64,000 bases of DNA from Pestalotiopsis fici W106-1 (Eukaryota > Ascomycota > Sordariomycetes > Amphisphaeriales > Sporocadaceae): the NCBI RefSeq assembly GCF_000516985.1, contig NW_006917102.1, positions 1,683,681 to 1,747,680 of the forward strand, written 5' to 3'. Positions 35,271 to 45,812 of this stretch are shown in pieces. The position numbers and the translations under genes are program-made. Below the pieces are notes generated by a model. The model worked only from the letters and a program-made list of their open reading frames with translations, did no database searches and was not told the DNA's origin. Each line of letters opens with the position of its first letter. Positions within the stretch are counted from its first letter, which is position 1.

Positions 35271-36767
35271 ATGGACGAGTACGATTTGGTCATCACCAAC
35301 GCCGTCTGCGTCACGGCGGCAGATGTTTCGCCATATGATGTTGCCATTAAAGACGAGAAAATCGCCCTCTTGGCACCATCGGGGTCGCTGAAAAATGCAA
35401 AGACGAAAAGATTAATCGACGCCGAAGGTGGATATGTCATGCCAGGTGGGATAGACTGTCATGTCCACCTCGAAGAGCCCAGCATGTTTGGAAAGGGCAG
35501 TTCCGCAGACAGCTTTGAGACGGGCACCCGATCTGCCGTCGCTGGAGGAAACACCACCATTGTTGCCTTTGCACCGCAACAAAAGACTCAGGACTCTCTT
35601 TTGGAGGCATTGGGAAACACCCACAAGCTGGCCAAGGATAACTGCTACTGCGATTATGGCTTTCACCTGCTCGTGTCGAATCCTGGACCAAAGGCACTAT
35701 CGGAATTCGATCAGTTGGTCGATAGCGAGGGTATCACCTCGCTCAAGATCTACATGACTTATACGGCTCTTCAACTTCGCGACAATGAGATCCTGTCCGT
35801 CCTACTCGCCGCCCGGCAACGGCACATTTTGACCATGATCCATGCCGAGAACGGCGACGTGCTGGAATGGCTGACGGACCAGCTCGAGGCCCAGGGCAAG
35901 CTGGCGCCCAAGTACCACTCCAACTCGCGCCCTCCCATTCTCGAGTCCGAGGCGACCAACCGCGCCATTGCGCTCTCGTCGCTCATTGCCAACACGCCCA
36001 TCCTGCTGGTGCACGTGAGCGACCCGGCCGCGGCGCTGCGCATCCGCCAGGCGCAGACGGCGGGCCAGCCCATCTTCGCCGAGACGTGCCCGCAGTACCT
36101 GTTCCTGACGCGCGACGACCTCGACAAGCCCGGCTTCGAGGGCGCCAAGTGCGTCTGCTCGCCGCCGCCGCGCAACGTCGAGGACCAGCTGCAGATCTGG
36201 ACCGGCCTGCGCAACGGCACCTTTGCCGTGCTGAGCTCCGACCACTGCCCTTTCCGCTTTGACGACGCCGTCACGGGCAAGAAGACGTGCGTCACGCATG
36301 AACACCCCGTCGGCAAGTTTCGCTACATCCCCAATGGCCTGCCGGGTATCGAGACGAGAATGCCGCTGGCCTTTTCCGCTCGGAAACTCGCCTTGACAAA
36401 GTTTGTCGAGGTTACCAGTACCAATGCCGCCAAGCTGTATGGACTGTACCCCAAGAAGGGCAGCATGATCCCCGGTGTGTCGGATGCTGATCTGGTCATC
36501 TGGTATCCGGATGGCAAGTTGGACGGTCTGGAAGTCACCAACAGCATGCTTCATCATGACGTGGACTACACGCCATACGAAGGCCGCAAAGTGAATAACT
36601 GGCCCCGATACACCATCATTCGTGGCAAGGTTGTATGGGATCGCGATGGCGAAGGTCTTGTAGGAACTAAAGGATACGGTCAATTTGTTAAGAGAAAGCA
36701 AGGTACATTGAATGAGATCTGGGAAACCGTAGACGAGCAGGGGGCATTTGATTTGGAAAATCTATAG
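35271..36767 (+). CDS. Dihydropyrimidinase / D-hydantoinase
   Basis: Cytosolic zinc amidohydrolase that opens dihydropyrimidine or hydantoin rings, the second step of reductive pyrimidine catabolism. It is an intronless frame of 498 residues, normal family length, from MDEYDLVITNAV. Metal ligands are all in place: HVH at 64/66 in GGIDCHVHLEEP, the lysine that becomes carbamylated at 159 (SLKIYMTY), His191 (MIHAENG), His248 (LLVHVSD) and Asp324 (SSDHCPF). The C-terminus has NAAKLYGLYPKKGSM and DADLVIWYPD, the usual beta-sandwich domain. The central part (about 35880-36260) is much more GC-rich than the ends, which also produces long antisense frames. Divergent from the peptide transporter. Confidence 0.93.
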   Translation: MDEYDLVITNAVCVTAADVSPYDVAIKDEKIALLAPSGSLKNAKTKRLIDAEGGYVMPGGIDCHVHLEEPSMFGKGSSADSFETGTRSAVAGGNTTIVAFAPQQKTQDSLLEALGNTHKLAKDNCYCDYGFHLLVSNPGPKALSEFDQLVDSEGITSLKIYMTYTALQLRDNEILSVLLAARQRHILTMIHAENGDVLEWLTDQLEAQGKLAPKYHSNSRPPILESEATNRAIALSSLIANTPILLVHVSDPAAALRIRQAQTAGQPIFAETCPQYLFLTRDDLDKPGFEGAKCVCSPPPRNVEDQLQIWTGLRNGTFAVLSSDHCPFRFDDAVTGKKTCVTHEHPVGKFRYIPNGLPGIETRMPLAFSARKLALTKFVEVTSTNAAKLYGLYPKKGSMIPGVSDADLVIWYPDGKLDGLEVTNSMLHHDVDYTPYEGRKVNNWPRYTIIRGKVVWDRDGEGLVGTKGYGQFVKRKQGTLNEIWETVDEQGAFDLENL

Positions 36768-36990
36768 ACCCGACATGAGATGAAATAAATAAAAGGATCT
36801 TGCAAACGAGACTTTTGAGTTGTTTGTTATGCTACTCTGCAGACATTGGATGGGGCTTTGATTGAATATGATTTGATTGCTAGTACAAACTTTGTTTCAT
36901 AGCTACGTGGTAATTTTTTGTTTTTGATAGTACAACCCGATTGCAAGGGCAATCTTTCGGCTAAGTGCGTTACTGTACGAAAAATCCAAC

Positions 36991-38346
36991 TCAGTACGGC
37001 TTCCTCTTTGCAAAATGCATCAAGCTATTCGTCTGATCATAGGCAACAACATAGTTTCTCTGCCAAACTGCACCAATGATGAAACTGGCACCGGCCGTGT
37101 TGGGGCCGCCGTCGGCGAACGCGCTGAAGCACACGTCCTCGTAACCCGGCAGACCGTTGAGGCTGCGCACAATCATGTCCTGGGGATCCATTGGCATCTC
37201 TACCCCGTCAATGACATAGGCAGCGTACGGCGCCGTGGCATCACAGTCCACAGTGTAGTAATCGAGCGTGGCATTGTACACAGCCGGCGGGTCGAAGAGG
37301 GCATTGAGCGCCTTGGTCGCCGCTGTAGGGATGAAATTGGGCGAAGTTCCGCTGTCGACAATGGTCTCAAAGGAAGCAGAGGTAGCAAAGTCCGTGACAG
37401 TGCCGTTGGCACCATACTTGATCTTGGCGTCCACGTTATACCAGGTGTACTCGCCGCCGTCTTTTACAATCGGCACACTGGTAAATGGTGCTTCGTAGTA
37501 TGTGTCTGGCACCAATCCACCGAGTGCCATCAGACCAGCAGGCGCAAGAGGCGAGGTTCCCTGAGGTACACGGTCAATGACCAAGGTGAAGATGCCATCC
37601 GAAACGACTTTCTCCTTGATCATGGTGGTAAATAGCGGGTCATACTCGACGTATTTACCACTTGTCCGGTTGCGACCAGAGGTGATGGCAGGGTATCCGA
37701 GGCCGAGCAGACCCGATGATGCATCATCGCCAATCCATGCCGCATAGTTCACGAGGGCAACCTGCTGCTTCGGCACGGTTAAACCACCCAGTGTGATCGG
37801 CGCGTACCCCATGTCGCCCTTGAGGGTTTCGCCTTCTGGAAAGTAGCTGATGGAGAAGGACTCATCAGTGATGTTGGTAAAGGAGCCTTTGGAGGAGTCA
37901 TAAAGCGGTCCGAATCCACATGCAGCCTGGTCGAGCGGCACCTTGGTCTCAATGTCGACGCATTGCAGATCACTAGAAACTACCCACGAGTCGGAGCTTC
38001 CAGTGTCGATGAAACTGATGAACTGCTGTCCAGGAGACCCATCCGTGTTGCCCCATGTGAGATTGACGGTCGGGTAGATGCCACTGAAGAGGGTATTGAC
38101 TGTTTCGTTGCCCGTTCCCGCGCGTTTGCCGAGTTTCTGGGCGGCGATGCGCTCGCGGACCGGGCTTCGGAGGTGGTCAGGCTTAGGATTCGAGAGCAGT
38201 TGGATCAGACCCTCTGCTGGCGCCTCGGCGATGGAAATGTCACCACGGGTGAAAAGCGGCCCGTTATACGCCGTGTTCTCATTCGAGATGACGGCGGCTG
38301 CGCTCATAGCCGCGAGGCCAAGAGCGAGTAACAGTGATTGCTGCAT
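36991..38346 (-). CDS. Secreted pepsin-like aspartic protease (A1)
   Basis: Extracellular acid protease. Intronless, 451 residues from ATG 38346 (MQQSLLLALGLAAMSAAA signal peptide); an upstream in-frame extension is open but would hide the signal. A propeptide ends at a Kex2-like site (QKLGKR, about residue 75). Catalytic motifs are FIDTGSSDSWV with Asp114 and TIVDSGTSPNF with Asp331. The first has the usual DTGSS, while the second is DSGTS instead of DTGTS, as in many fungal A1 enzymes. NLT, NIT, NRT and NAT sequons occur. The C-terminus ends at KRKPY, with no GPI signal, so it is secreted rather than anchored. Convergent with dihydropyrimidinase, only 223 bases apart. Confidence 0.92.
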   Translation of the reverse strand: MQQSLLLALGLAAMSAAAVISNENTAYNGPLFTRGDISIAEAPAEGLIQLLSNPKPDHLRSPVRERIAAQKLGKRAGTGNETVNTLFSGIYPTVNLTWGNTDGSPGQQFISFIDTGSSDSWVVSSDLQCVDIETKVPLDQAACGFGPLYDSSKGSFTNITDESFSISYFPEGETLKGDMGYAPITLGGLTVPKQQVALVNYAAWIGDDASSGLLGLGYPAITSGRNRTSGKYVEYDPLFTTMIKEKVVSDGIFTLVIDRVPQGTSPLAPAGLMALGGLVPDTYYEAPFTSVPIVKDGGEYTWYNVDAKIKYGANGTVTDFATSASFETIVDSGTSPNFIPTAATKALNALFDPPAVYNATLDYYTVDCDATAPYAAYVIDGVEMPMDPQDMIVRSLNGLPGYEDVCFSAFADGGPNTAGASFIIGAVWQRNYVVAYDQTNSLMHFAKRKPY

Positions 38347-39623
38347 ACTGGGACGATGTGCGAGATGCCAGCCAAGACTCAAGAGTGCTCATGCCCAGAG
38401 TCTTGGGGTTTGCGACCGAGCAGCTTTTTGTTCGGCCGGTCGCAATGGATGTCTGGATCCCGCTATTGTCGTACAGAACGGTTCCATTGCAGAGCTCATG
38501 TTTCGCTATAATTAATGCACCATTTTGGAAGGTCCATGTAGCCTAATTCATCTGTAGATTACCAAGGGTGACGATCGAAGCTTAAACGAGACCGCGTAGG
38601 GACTCATGTCCAATCATTATATTAGGACTTTCCTCTTTGGGACGCACCATCCGCATTCGCAACTCCAGCAAACGGGGAGGTTCAGATCTCATCCCAACTT
38701 TCAGTCGCCAGATCGCAATGACGCATCTATCACAGGGAGAAACACTGCGTTTCATGCGCTCTGGTTCCGTAGGACATCTGCGATTACCCGTCCGGACATG
38801 TTTGGCTTCCATCTGCTTCCATCAATGGTGAACAGACCACAACGTTGCGGCATGTCTGGGGCGCGCGCTGAACCTCATCAAGCAGGGCTATGCTTGTTGT
38901 CACTAGATGCACTGATAAGCTCGGGCAAGCTGCTTCGATAAGCTACCGGTTCTCGCAGTCTTTTGGGGCTAACAGTTTGTCAGTCCTGGCATGATACGAC
39001 TGGTGGAAATCATTCGCCATGGCTCATGGCTGTCATCTTTTCCCTCATTGTCATCTCCTGCTGCATCGTGGAGCAGTGGGCTAATATGGGGGAGATGGCC
39101 CCAGAGTACCTTGTGCCTTGGAAGCACTGCGGAGTAGAGGCGAGCTACCAGACAAGATCGGACGAATTAGCAGCGCGACGACCATTGCCAGGATGTACTG
39201 GAGCTCAGGAACGCGCATAATCGGTGAATTTCGAGTGAACAAGCATTCGACAGGGACGAATCCTATACCGCCATTTGGCAGTATGGAGAAGGGGAAGTGT
39301 ATTCCCCTTATCCTCCGCTAAGTTGATCCCTTGGTCGCCAGAAACGGGTCTCTGGGCACTGAGACTCGGTCGTGATTGGCCGCCTTGAGTTGGTGCCACA
39401 CGACAACGCATCAACTCCCAAGCGTTGCATGGTTGAATAGAAGCCATGGCCATGGGCAACTGACGATGACTCTGGCATTAAAAACATCCTTGGGCGGCCT
39501 CGGCGTTGCTCATATCAGTGACGGGCAATGCTGTGCATTGTATACGGGACATGAGCCCGCTCATTCATCCCAAATCCGCTTCTCTCTATACACAGTACAC
39601 CTAGGACCGGGCGAAACATTACC
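38347..39623. promoter_or_regulatory. Divergent promoter, protease / unknown protein
   Basis: About 1.3 kb between two divergent starts. No gene, RNA or repeat is recognised; short frames here have no family look. Confidence 0.4.
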
Positions 39624-40535
39624 ATGGAGCAGTTGATCAGGACCCTCAGCTCGTCGCAGCGAAATGGAGGCAAGATGATTAGAATCGGATCGGGGCCGAT
39701 GTCTGTCGTCAAGATGATCGAGGCAGGCCAGCACTTGTGGAAGGCGACGCAGGACGTCGATAGCATTCCCAAAGCCATCACCATCATCAATGAAGCCATT
39801 CCTGTATTCCAGGTTATGGCTAAATCCATCTGCGACAGCACAAAGGTTGCTGTATCGTTCAGCAATATCGCAGCACAACTAGGCACCATTGGTAACCTGG
39901 TCGTCACTTGCCAGGGCGTCAAGGCGTTGCAACTCATTGCATCGCAACTCAAGGACATGAACGACACTCTCCAGGCGCAGACAGCATTGTTGTCGATCGA
40001 AAAGTTCCCGCAGGCGGTCTACGACATCGTCGAAGAAGCTCTACACAACTACCAGGATACTGACGACATTTCGAACTGGTTCTTCGTGTATCACCCTGAC
40101 ACACTGTGGACGCCTGGTTTCCACCGGCTCGTCAAAGACAAGGGACTTCACCGTCGGTTCTGCGGGCACAGCAACCAACTGGACGCGGCAATCGTGTACA
40201 TGCTCGCCGCACGAGAATACTCGGAGAGGGCCGCCCGCAACGCCAACAAGACCGGAAAGAGCAAGCGCAAGATTCGGCTGCATTTACTCATCCCGGCGTA
40301 CCAGCCGGTACTCATCAAAGACCCTGTGAGGTTCCCCGAAGCCCTTGGTGATTTCATGGTCCATGGAAAGATACACAATAGCACGCCGTTGGTGTGGATA
40401 AATATCGACCAAGACCAAGAGCATTGCTTGAGTGGAGTAGGAAGATGGCGACCACCCAGCCAGAAATGGTTCGAGGCCATGTTCAACCAGCGGTTGGAAC
40501 CCAAGACCCGCGAGCTGGGTAAGCCACTTCCGTGA
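39624..40535 (+). CDS. Hypothetical protein, unknown function
   Basis: Single-exon frame of 303 residues with a good start context (ACCATGG). Residues 1-130 form amphipathic helices with alternating hydrophobic blocks (MSVVKMIEAGQHLWKATQ, VAVSFSNIAAQLGTIGNLVV, LIASQLKDMNDTLQAQ). They resemble the N-terminal helical bundles of fungal proteins of unknown role, and I cannot name the family. The C-terminal half is basic and mixed (RNANKTGKSKRKIRLHLLIP, then YQPVLIKDPVRFPEAL). No signal peptide or true membrane segment is convincing. Codon use is like its neighbours, which supports a real gene. It lies between the protease (divergent) and the Urn1-like gene (same strand). Confidence 0.6.
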   Translation: MEQLIRTLSSSQRNGGKMIRIGSGPMSVVKMIEAGQHLWKATQDVDSIPKAITIINEAIPVFQVMAKSICDSTKVAVSFSNIAAQLGTIGNLVVTCQGVKALQLIASQLKDMNDTLQAQTALLSIEKFPQAVYDIVEEALHNYQDTDDISNWFFVYHPDTLWTPGFHRLVKDKGLHRRFCGHSNQLDAAIVYMLAAREYSERAARNANKTGKSKRKIRLHLLIPAYQPVLIKDPVRFPEALGDFMVHGKIHNSTPLVWINIDQDQEHCLSGVGRWRPPSQKWFEAMFNQRLEPKTRELGKPLP

Positions 40536-41254
40536 GATGAGAAATGGCGGTTATGCCACCAACATTGTTCTCGCGAGATCACATAGTGGTATCGGAGAGA
40601 GATGGGACATGTAGATGGGATTTGAGGTTTGCGGCCAGGCTGCTGCGACCACTGAATATTGCAGGACAAGTTGATTTTTTGTTGAGAACTTTATACCATG
40701 GAAGAAGTGTTACAACGGCAAGGATGGGAGGCTGCTCTGGAGGCAGGAACCAGGAGAGTGGACTACAATGTCCAATCGATACCAGAAAGAGGCAAGGTAT
40801 AGGGACTCGGGAGGAAATATAAAGTGATCAAGTTTCCTTGAAAGACAGAATTGCATCAATAGATACCAAGAATCAAATGAATACCCAATTCCTCGATTTT
40901 CAGGCTAGTATAAGAGCAAGGGAAAGCTGCACAATACTCGAGTACCAATTAGCGATGATCACGCACCGGCAGGTACCTTGTGCTCACTGCAGGACAGTAC
41001 ATACCAGAGAGATTTGCGACCGTCCCCACTGAAAGCAGAGTTACACAGCGACCCAAGAACCAGCTACGGGCCGTTTCCGCGTAGCTGCGCCAGGCTCATT
41101 TCTACCTACCCAATTGAGCTCCGAAAAAAAAAACATCCCGCTAGAAAGTTGTTGGTTGACGTATTGGTACCTAGACCAAGCTCTAGGTCAAGATTGTAAA
41201 TCAACAGCCATTCACACATCCCACCACACAACCAATACGTCTGCTGCAGCCTTC
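40536..41254. promoter_or_regulatory. Promoter region of the Urn1-like gene
   Basis: About 720 bases. The reading frame of the next gene stays open to 41114 without an ATG, so the annotated start is 41255. A CT-poor A-run lies at 41125-41132. No other gene recognised. Confidence 0.4.
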
Positions 41255-43072
41255 ATGCTCAAATCAACATATAAGCCGTCGGCGCATGCTCCGCCGCCTC
41301 TCCCTACAGGGTGGACGGAGCACAAGGCGCCAACGGGCCATACATACTACTACAACGCCGCGACAAAAGAGTCGACCTACAAGAGACCAGGCGCCGACGT
41401 TTCTGCTGCCACGCCAGCGCCGCCACCACCTGCTGGCTCCTCGTCGCTCCCCGGTCAGCAGGATCCACGAGCAAGCTATCGTCAGTACTCGGCAGTCGGG
41501 TCCCTGGCTGACCCGACGGCGGCCAATGCCTTTCTCGCCCAGTATGGACCGCAACCACAACGGCCGGGAGGGCGCGGCGACGTCAACAATGCGCCAGGAA
41601 GGGGAGGGCACCACCGAGGGGGCGGCGACCGACCCAAACCCGAGCCACACGACCGACCCAAGTCCAAGGTGGCCATCCCCGGCTTTGAGCCGTGGATCCT
41701 AGTGTACACAAAGTATGGGCGGCGGTTCGCGTACCACCCTGAGAAGAACGCGAGCTACTGGCGGATACCGGAGAAGCTGATGAAGGGCATTATTGAGCTG
41801 GACATACGAGGCGCAAAAGAAAAGGCTGAGCAAGCGGCACGGGCTGAAGCTGGAGAGGCAAACGGCACCGGTGCAGAGGGAACTTCAGCGTCAGCGTCGG
41901 TCGAAGAGGCGCAAGCAGCTGAAGACGTTGAGATGCAAGACGAGGAGCAAGAGGAGCAGGAAGAGCTCGGGTCGGATTACGAAGAAGTCGAGGTCACAGA
42001 TGACGAAGGCGCCGAGGACGATGAAATGGGAGATGACGAGCATCCATCGAAGCGCCAGCGCACTGAGGAGGCCGCCGATGATCTACCCGCCGAGTTCACC
42101 GAAGACGATATAGCGTTCCAGCTGCAGGCCATGGGGGCAGACTATGGCCTCGACCCTGGCGAGTATGACGACGGAACGGACCCTTCCACTTGGCCCGAAG
42201 GCGCCGAGGGCTTCACCCTGTCTGATGAGGACGCGCGTGAGCTGTTCAAGGATATGCTAAGTGATTTCGACATTAATCCATTCTCAACATGGGACAAGTT
42301 ATTGGAAGACGGGAAAATCATCGACGATCCGAGATATACTGTGCTCCCGAACATGAAGAGTCGCAAGGACGTTTGGGAAGAGTGGTCACGGGCACAAATT
42401 CAGGTCATCAAGGAGCGCCGGCAGAGAGAGGAGAAGAAGGATCCACGGATACCATATCTTGCATTCTTGAAGGAAAAGGCCAACCCAAAGCTATACTGGC
42501 CAGAGTTCAAGCGAAAGTATAGGAAAGAAGAGCCCATGCGCGACACCTCCTTGATTGACAAGGATCGGGAGAAGCTATACCGCGAGTATATCAGCAGGCT
42601 AAAGATGCCAATGGATACGCTGAAAAAGGACTTGACTACTCTCCTCAAGAGCGTCCCGCCAAAGCACCTGAACAACAAGACAATGCTTGAGAATTTGCCG
42701 AGTCAGATCTTGGCAGATGTCAGATATGTGTCACTGGATGCAAAGACACGAGATCCCCTGCTCAAAGCTTATATCGATACTCTGCCACCGCCACCAGAGG
42801 AAGGCGAGGCTGCGGAGGATGAAGCCGCCCAAAAGGCACGAGACGATAGGCAAAAGCGGGAGAAGGCACTGGCGGAAAGAGAGAGGCAGGTCGCTGAGGA
42901 GAAGCGGAGACAGAAACGTCAACTTGAGCACGGCCGGGCAGCGCTGAGGGAGGAGGAACGCGAGCTGGAGGCGGCAATGAAGATTAGCAAACAAGGCATT
43001 CATAGTCAACTACTCAAAGAGAGGGAGAAGGGTATCCTCGACGAAGGCGCTGCAAAGGAGGGCAGCGACTGA
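41255..43072 (+). CDS. WW/FF-domain splicing factor, Urn1-like
   Basis: Nuclear pre-mRNA-splicing-associated protein resembling yeast Urn1 and the TCERG1/Prp40 group. Single exon, 605 residues from MLKSTYKPSAHAPP. The N-terminal WW domain (PPLPTGWTEHKAPTGHTYYY, then STYKRP) keeps the first Trp but has Tyr at the second. A second WW-like unit, WILVYTKYGRRFAYHP then SYWRIP, is at about residues 147-175. An Arg/Gly-rich linker (GGRGDVNNAPGRGGHHRGGG) lies between them. A strongly acidic region follows, then an FF domain (ARELFKDMLSDFDINPFSTW, ending with RKDVWEEW). A Lys/Arg/Glu-rich coiled coil closes the protein (KREKALAERERQVAEEKRRQ). An NLS-like KRQR lies near residue 268. Confidence 0.85.
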   Translation: MLKSTYKPSAHAPPPLPTGWTEHKAPTGHTYYYNAATKESTYKRPGADVSAATPAPPPPAGSSSLPGQQDPRASYRQYSAVGSLADPTAANAFLAQYGPQPQRPGGRGDVNNAPGRGGHHRGGGDRPKPEPHDRPKSKVAIPGFEPWILVYTKYGRRFAYHPEKNASYWRIPEKLMKGIIELDIRGAKEKAEQAARAEAGEANGTGAEGTSASASVEEAQAAEDVEMQDEEQEEQEELGSDYEEVEVTDDEGAEDDEMGDDEHPSKRQRTEEAADDLPAEFTEDDIAFQLQAMGADYGLDPGEYDDGTDPSTWPEGAEGFTLSDEDARELFKDMLSDFDINPFSTWDKLLEDGKIIDDPRYTVLPNMKSRKDVWEEWSRAQIQVIKERRQREEKKDPRIPYLAFLKEKANPKLYWPEFKRKYRKEEPMRDTSLIDKDREKLYREYISRLKMPMDTLKKDLTTLLKSVPPKHLNNKTMLENLPSQILADVRYVSLDAKTRDPLLKAYIDTLPPPPEEGEAAEDEAAQKARDDRQKREKALAERERQVAEEKRRQKRQLEHGRAALREEERELEAAMKISKQGIHSQLLKEREKGILDEGAAKEGSD

Positions 43073-43259
43073 ACTTGCAAATCCTTCGCGAGCATCATGC
43101 ATATATCTAAATAACACTTCCAATAAGACTTTGCTTGCACAAAAATTTCATCAATATTCATCTATATTCATTTCCTACCCGGGATTCCCAGGTACGCTAA
43201 TTTCAACGTTTTTTTCTATATGTTTTTCATAGCTTCACCTTTACGTCCCCATCATGCAT

Positions 43260-44459
43260 TCACAGCAACCAGGTGTCGAACCAGGTGACGGCCTGGAGGA
43301 AAGCCTGCTCCTTGGCAAACTTTGCAGTCTTCTTGCTGGGGTCGCAGCGGATGGAGAAACCGTGCTCGGTCTGCGAGTACAGGTTGATCTGGTAGGGGTA
43401 GCCACCCTTGGCGAGGATCTGCTCAGCCTTGTGGCGGTTCTCGGCGGGGAAGATCTCGTCCGTCTCGGCGGCGGCGATGGAGATGGGGCCCTTGAAGCCG
43501 GCGAGCTCGTCCTCGTCGACAAAGGACGGGTGGGCAAAGTAGCCGACCGAGATCTCGGGGAAGTGGCGGGCGACGTACTGGAGAGAAAGATATAGTTAGA
43601 TAAATGGGACGAAAGGCGCAGCTTTGGAGAAGAGGTTTTTCTTTCAAACATACCTTGGCACCAAAGCAGTAACCGGCGGCACCCAGCTTCTTGATACCCT
43701 TCTCCTCCTTGAGGTACTTGATGGCGACCTCGACAATGGGGTCGACGGCCTCCTTGGTGTGGGGGTTGTTGCCGGTGCTGCCCTTGGTGAGCCAGCCCAT
43801 GAAGTCAAAGTCGTCGGGGCGGTTCAGGGCGAGAGGGTCGCCATTGAACAGGTCGATGATGAGGCAGAGGTAGCCGCTGGCGGCGAATTGGTCGGCCATC
43901 AGCTTGCTGTTCTGCCAGATGCTGATGACGTCGGGAAGGTACAGGATGGCGGCATCCTTGTGGGCCTTCTCGGGCGCCGGCGTGGCCAGGTAGGCATCGT
44001 ACTTGCCGACCTTGAACTCAGTGCCGGTGGGAGTACCCCTATGATTTTTTGTCAGTCCATGGTGTTTCGTCTCGTCTCGTCTCGACTGCTTATTGGCGTT
44101 GGCGGATAAGTGCTTTGTTGCCGACGGCAAAGCAGCTCCGAAGCTTGCTATCCACGTCGCAAGGCCTGCTCCGAACGATTCGAGCCCGCGGTGAGTTCGA
44201 ACATAGCTTCAAAAATACCGTCCAGAGCTTGAATGCGTCTGAAAGCCTGCAGTGGCCAGAAATTTGCAAATCATCTCTTTCAGCCCAGCATAAATTGCTG
44301 ACAATTTACATTGCAGCACCCAATGCCGAGGCCGACGGATGGCGGGGTAGATGGAATAGGTGCCAGCAAACTGACGTAGCAGTTGGAGGATCATTAAACA
44401 ACTTACTCGTGCAGGGATCCGACAGTGCAGCACTTGGAGGGAGCAGCAGCCAAAGACAT
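43260..44459 (-). CDS. Dienelactone hydrolase family protein (AIM2-like)
   Basis: Cytosolic alpha/beta hydrolase of the DLH family, which opens lactones or related esters; the natural substrate of fungal forms is mostly unknown. Exons are 44459-44407, 44038-43654 and 43577-43260, 251 residues, normal length. The start is MSLAAAPSKCCTVGSLHE. The catalytic triad is readable: Cys142 in GAAGYCFGAK, Asp186 in AAAETDEIFPAE, and His218 in SQTEHGFSIR. The first intron is 368 nt, the longest in this window, with a TCTCG tandem repeat near 44070 and no RNA motif I trust. No signal or peroxisomal tail (ends TWLL). An acetyl-xylan-esterase or PGA-hydrolase role cannot be excluded. Confidence 0.92.
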
Positions 44460-45812
44460 TTTTGCGATTGGTTTTTTGTGAGAGTGAAAAATTGGGTGTT
44501 ATTTAGAAGAGTGTCTGCAATTGCAAGATTTTGAAATGCTTTCAAAAAGACGGGAAATGCGAAGAAGTAACAGGACTATATACTTTAGCCCCCTGCAACC
44601 GCGGGCGGATGAGGGGCATAGCAAATAATTGCACCGACCACAGCCCTGGGGCGGGCGAACTGTGTTGACCTTTGGACTACTAAAACTGACAAAGCACAAA
44701 AGTTGCCTACCAGGTTGCCCGTACTGCATCATCATGGTGGGGTTGTATCTGGACCTAGGAACACTATCGAAGCCGGAACCCAGAAAAATCTTGACGCACA
44801 TCATCCAATCCGCCAGGTATACGTACAGTATATAGGCATGCAATGTACACTTGTAATAGGCTGGAGCAGACATGCATCAGAATGTAAGCACTCTATCTCT
44901 GCTGTGTTGCTGTGTAATACATGATAAGCTGGACATCAGTAAGTATCAGATTCAACCAACTCTTCTCGCATGAAAGTCGGCATTGCGTCAAAACGGCAGA
45001 AGCTTTTTCTCCTACTCCACCGCCCACCTGGGTGCAATGCTGCTTCACGGCCAAAGAAGTATGGGAAAGGCTCAGGGACGGGTTACGACATCCCGGTATG
45101 CGACAGGGACCCAGTTACCCAGTGCTGCAAAGAAACACTTGCTTGCCGGGTATGCCCAGGCATATCGGGGCATATCTTAGATTCTTAGGGAAACACTGGC
45201 CCACCTTTGACACGCCTTGTTCCACTGGGCCCCCTATTGGATTGACAGAGTGCCATCATCCATGAATCGATCGTGGGTGGTGTCTGGCTTGCTGGTCTGG
45301 CATGTCCGCTCTACGTCCGCACCAAGCGCTACGGATACCAAACACCATCGTACCCTCCGTAGTCTAGGTGGACAGCCGAAGCCGGCTTCGCGCCCATCCA
45401 AATTTTGAAACCCCCTATCCGCGGCGGAACGTTGCCGCTAGGTTGTGCCTCGGGACCTCTGACCGCATCTGTATTGCTAACAGGTTGCATTACCGGACTT
45501 TGGTTTCGGCGGACTTTCTGTTCCTAGCTTCAAACCAAGGCCAGTATGCATAGGTAGGGAGAGTATAGGGCTTGTTGGTGTAGCTTTAGTGTCGATCATG
45601 TTATATGTGAGCGGTTTTATAGCCATGAACTTGCCTAGGTTGTTCTCGTCAGTCTATCATTGATCATCAAGGTCACCGAGGCTACGCGCAAACCATGCAA
45701 TTCCATGGCTGAAAAGACTGATGGTAAGGTACAGACGTATGTATCATGCTCAATTAGGTCCTCTACGCCTGAAAGGAGCTTTACTGGAGAATCCTGCAAT
45801 AACTGATGCTTC
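44460..45812. other. Intergenic region
   Basis: About 1.35 kb between the hydrolase start and the stop of the Ser/Arg-rich gene on the same strand. It holds the hydrolase promoter. Short frames (44921-45265, 45217-45408) show no homology signal. No RNA gene recognised. Confidence 0.4.

Noticed and set aside
35802..36701. 299-codon frame antisense to dihydropyrimidinase
   Set aside because: It is the shadow of a GC-rich coding region; residues are Arg/Leu/Gly-rich with no family resemblance, and the sense gene keeps all metal ligands.
43254..43595. Plus-strand frame over the dienelactone hydrolase last exon
   Set aside because: Antisense to an exon with an intact catalytic Asp and His; a shadow.
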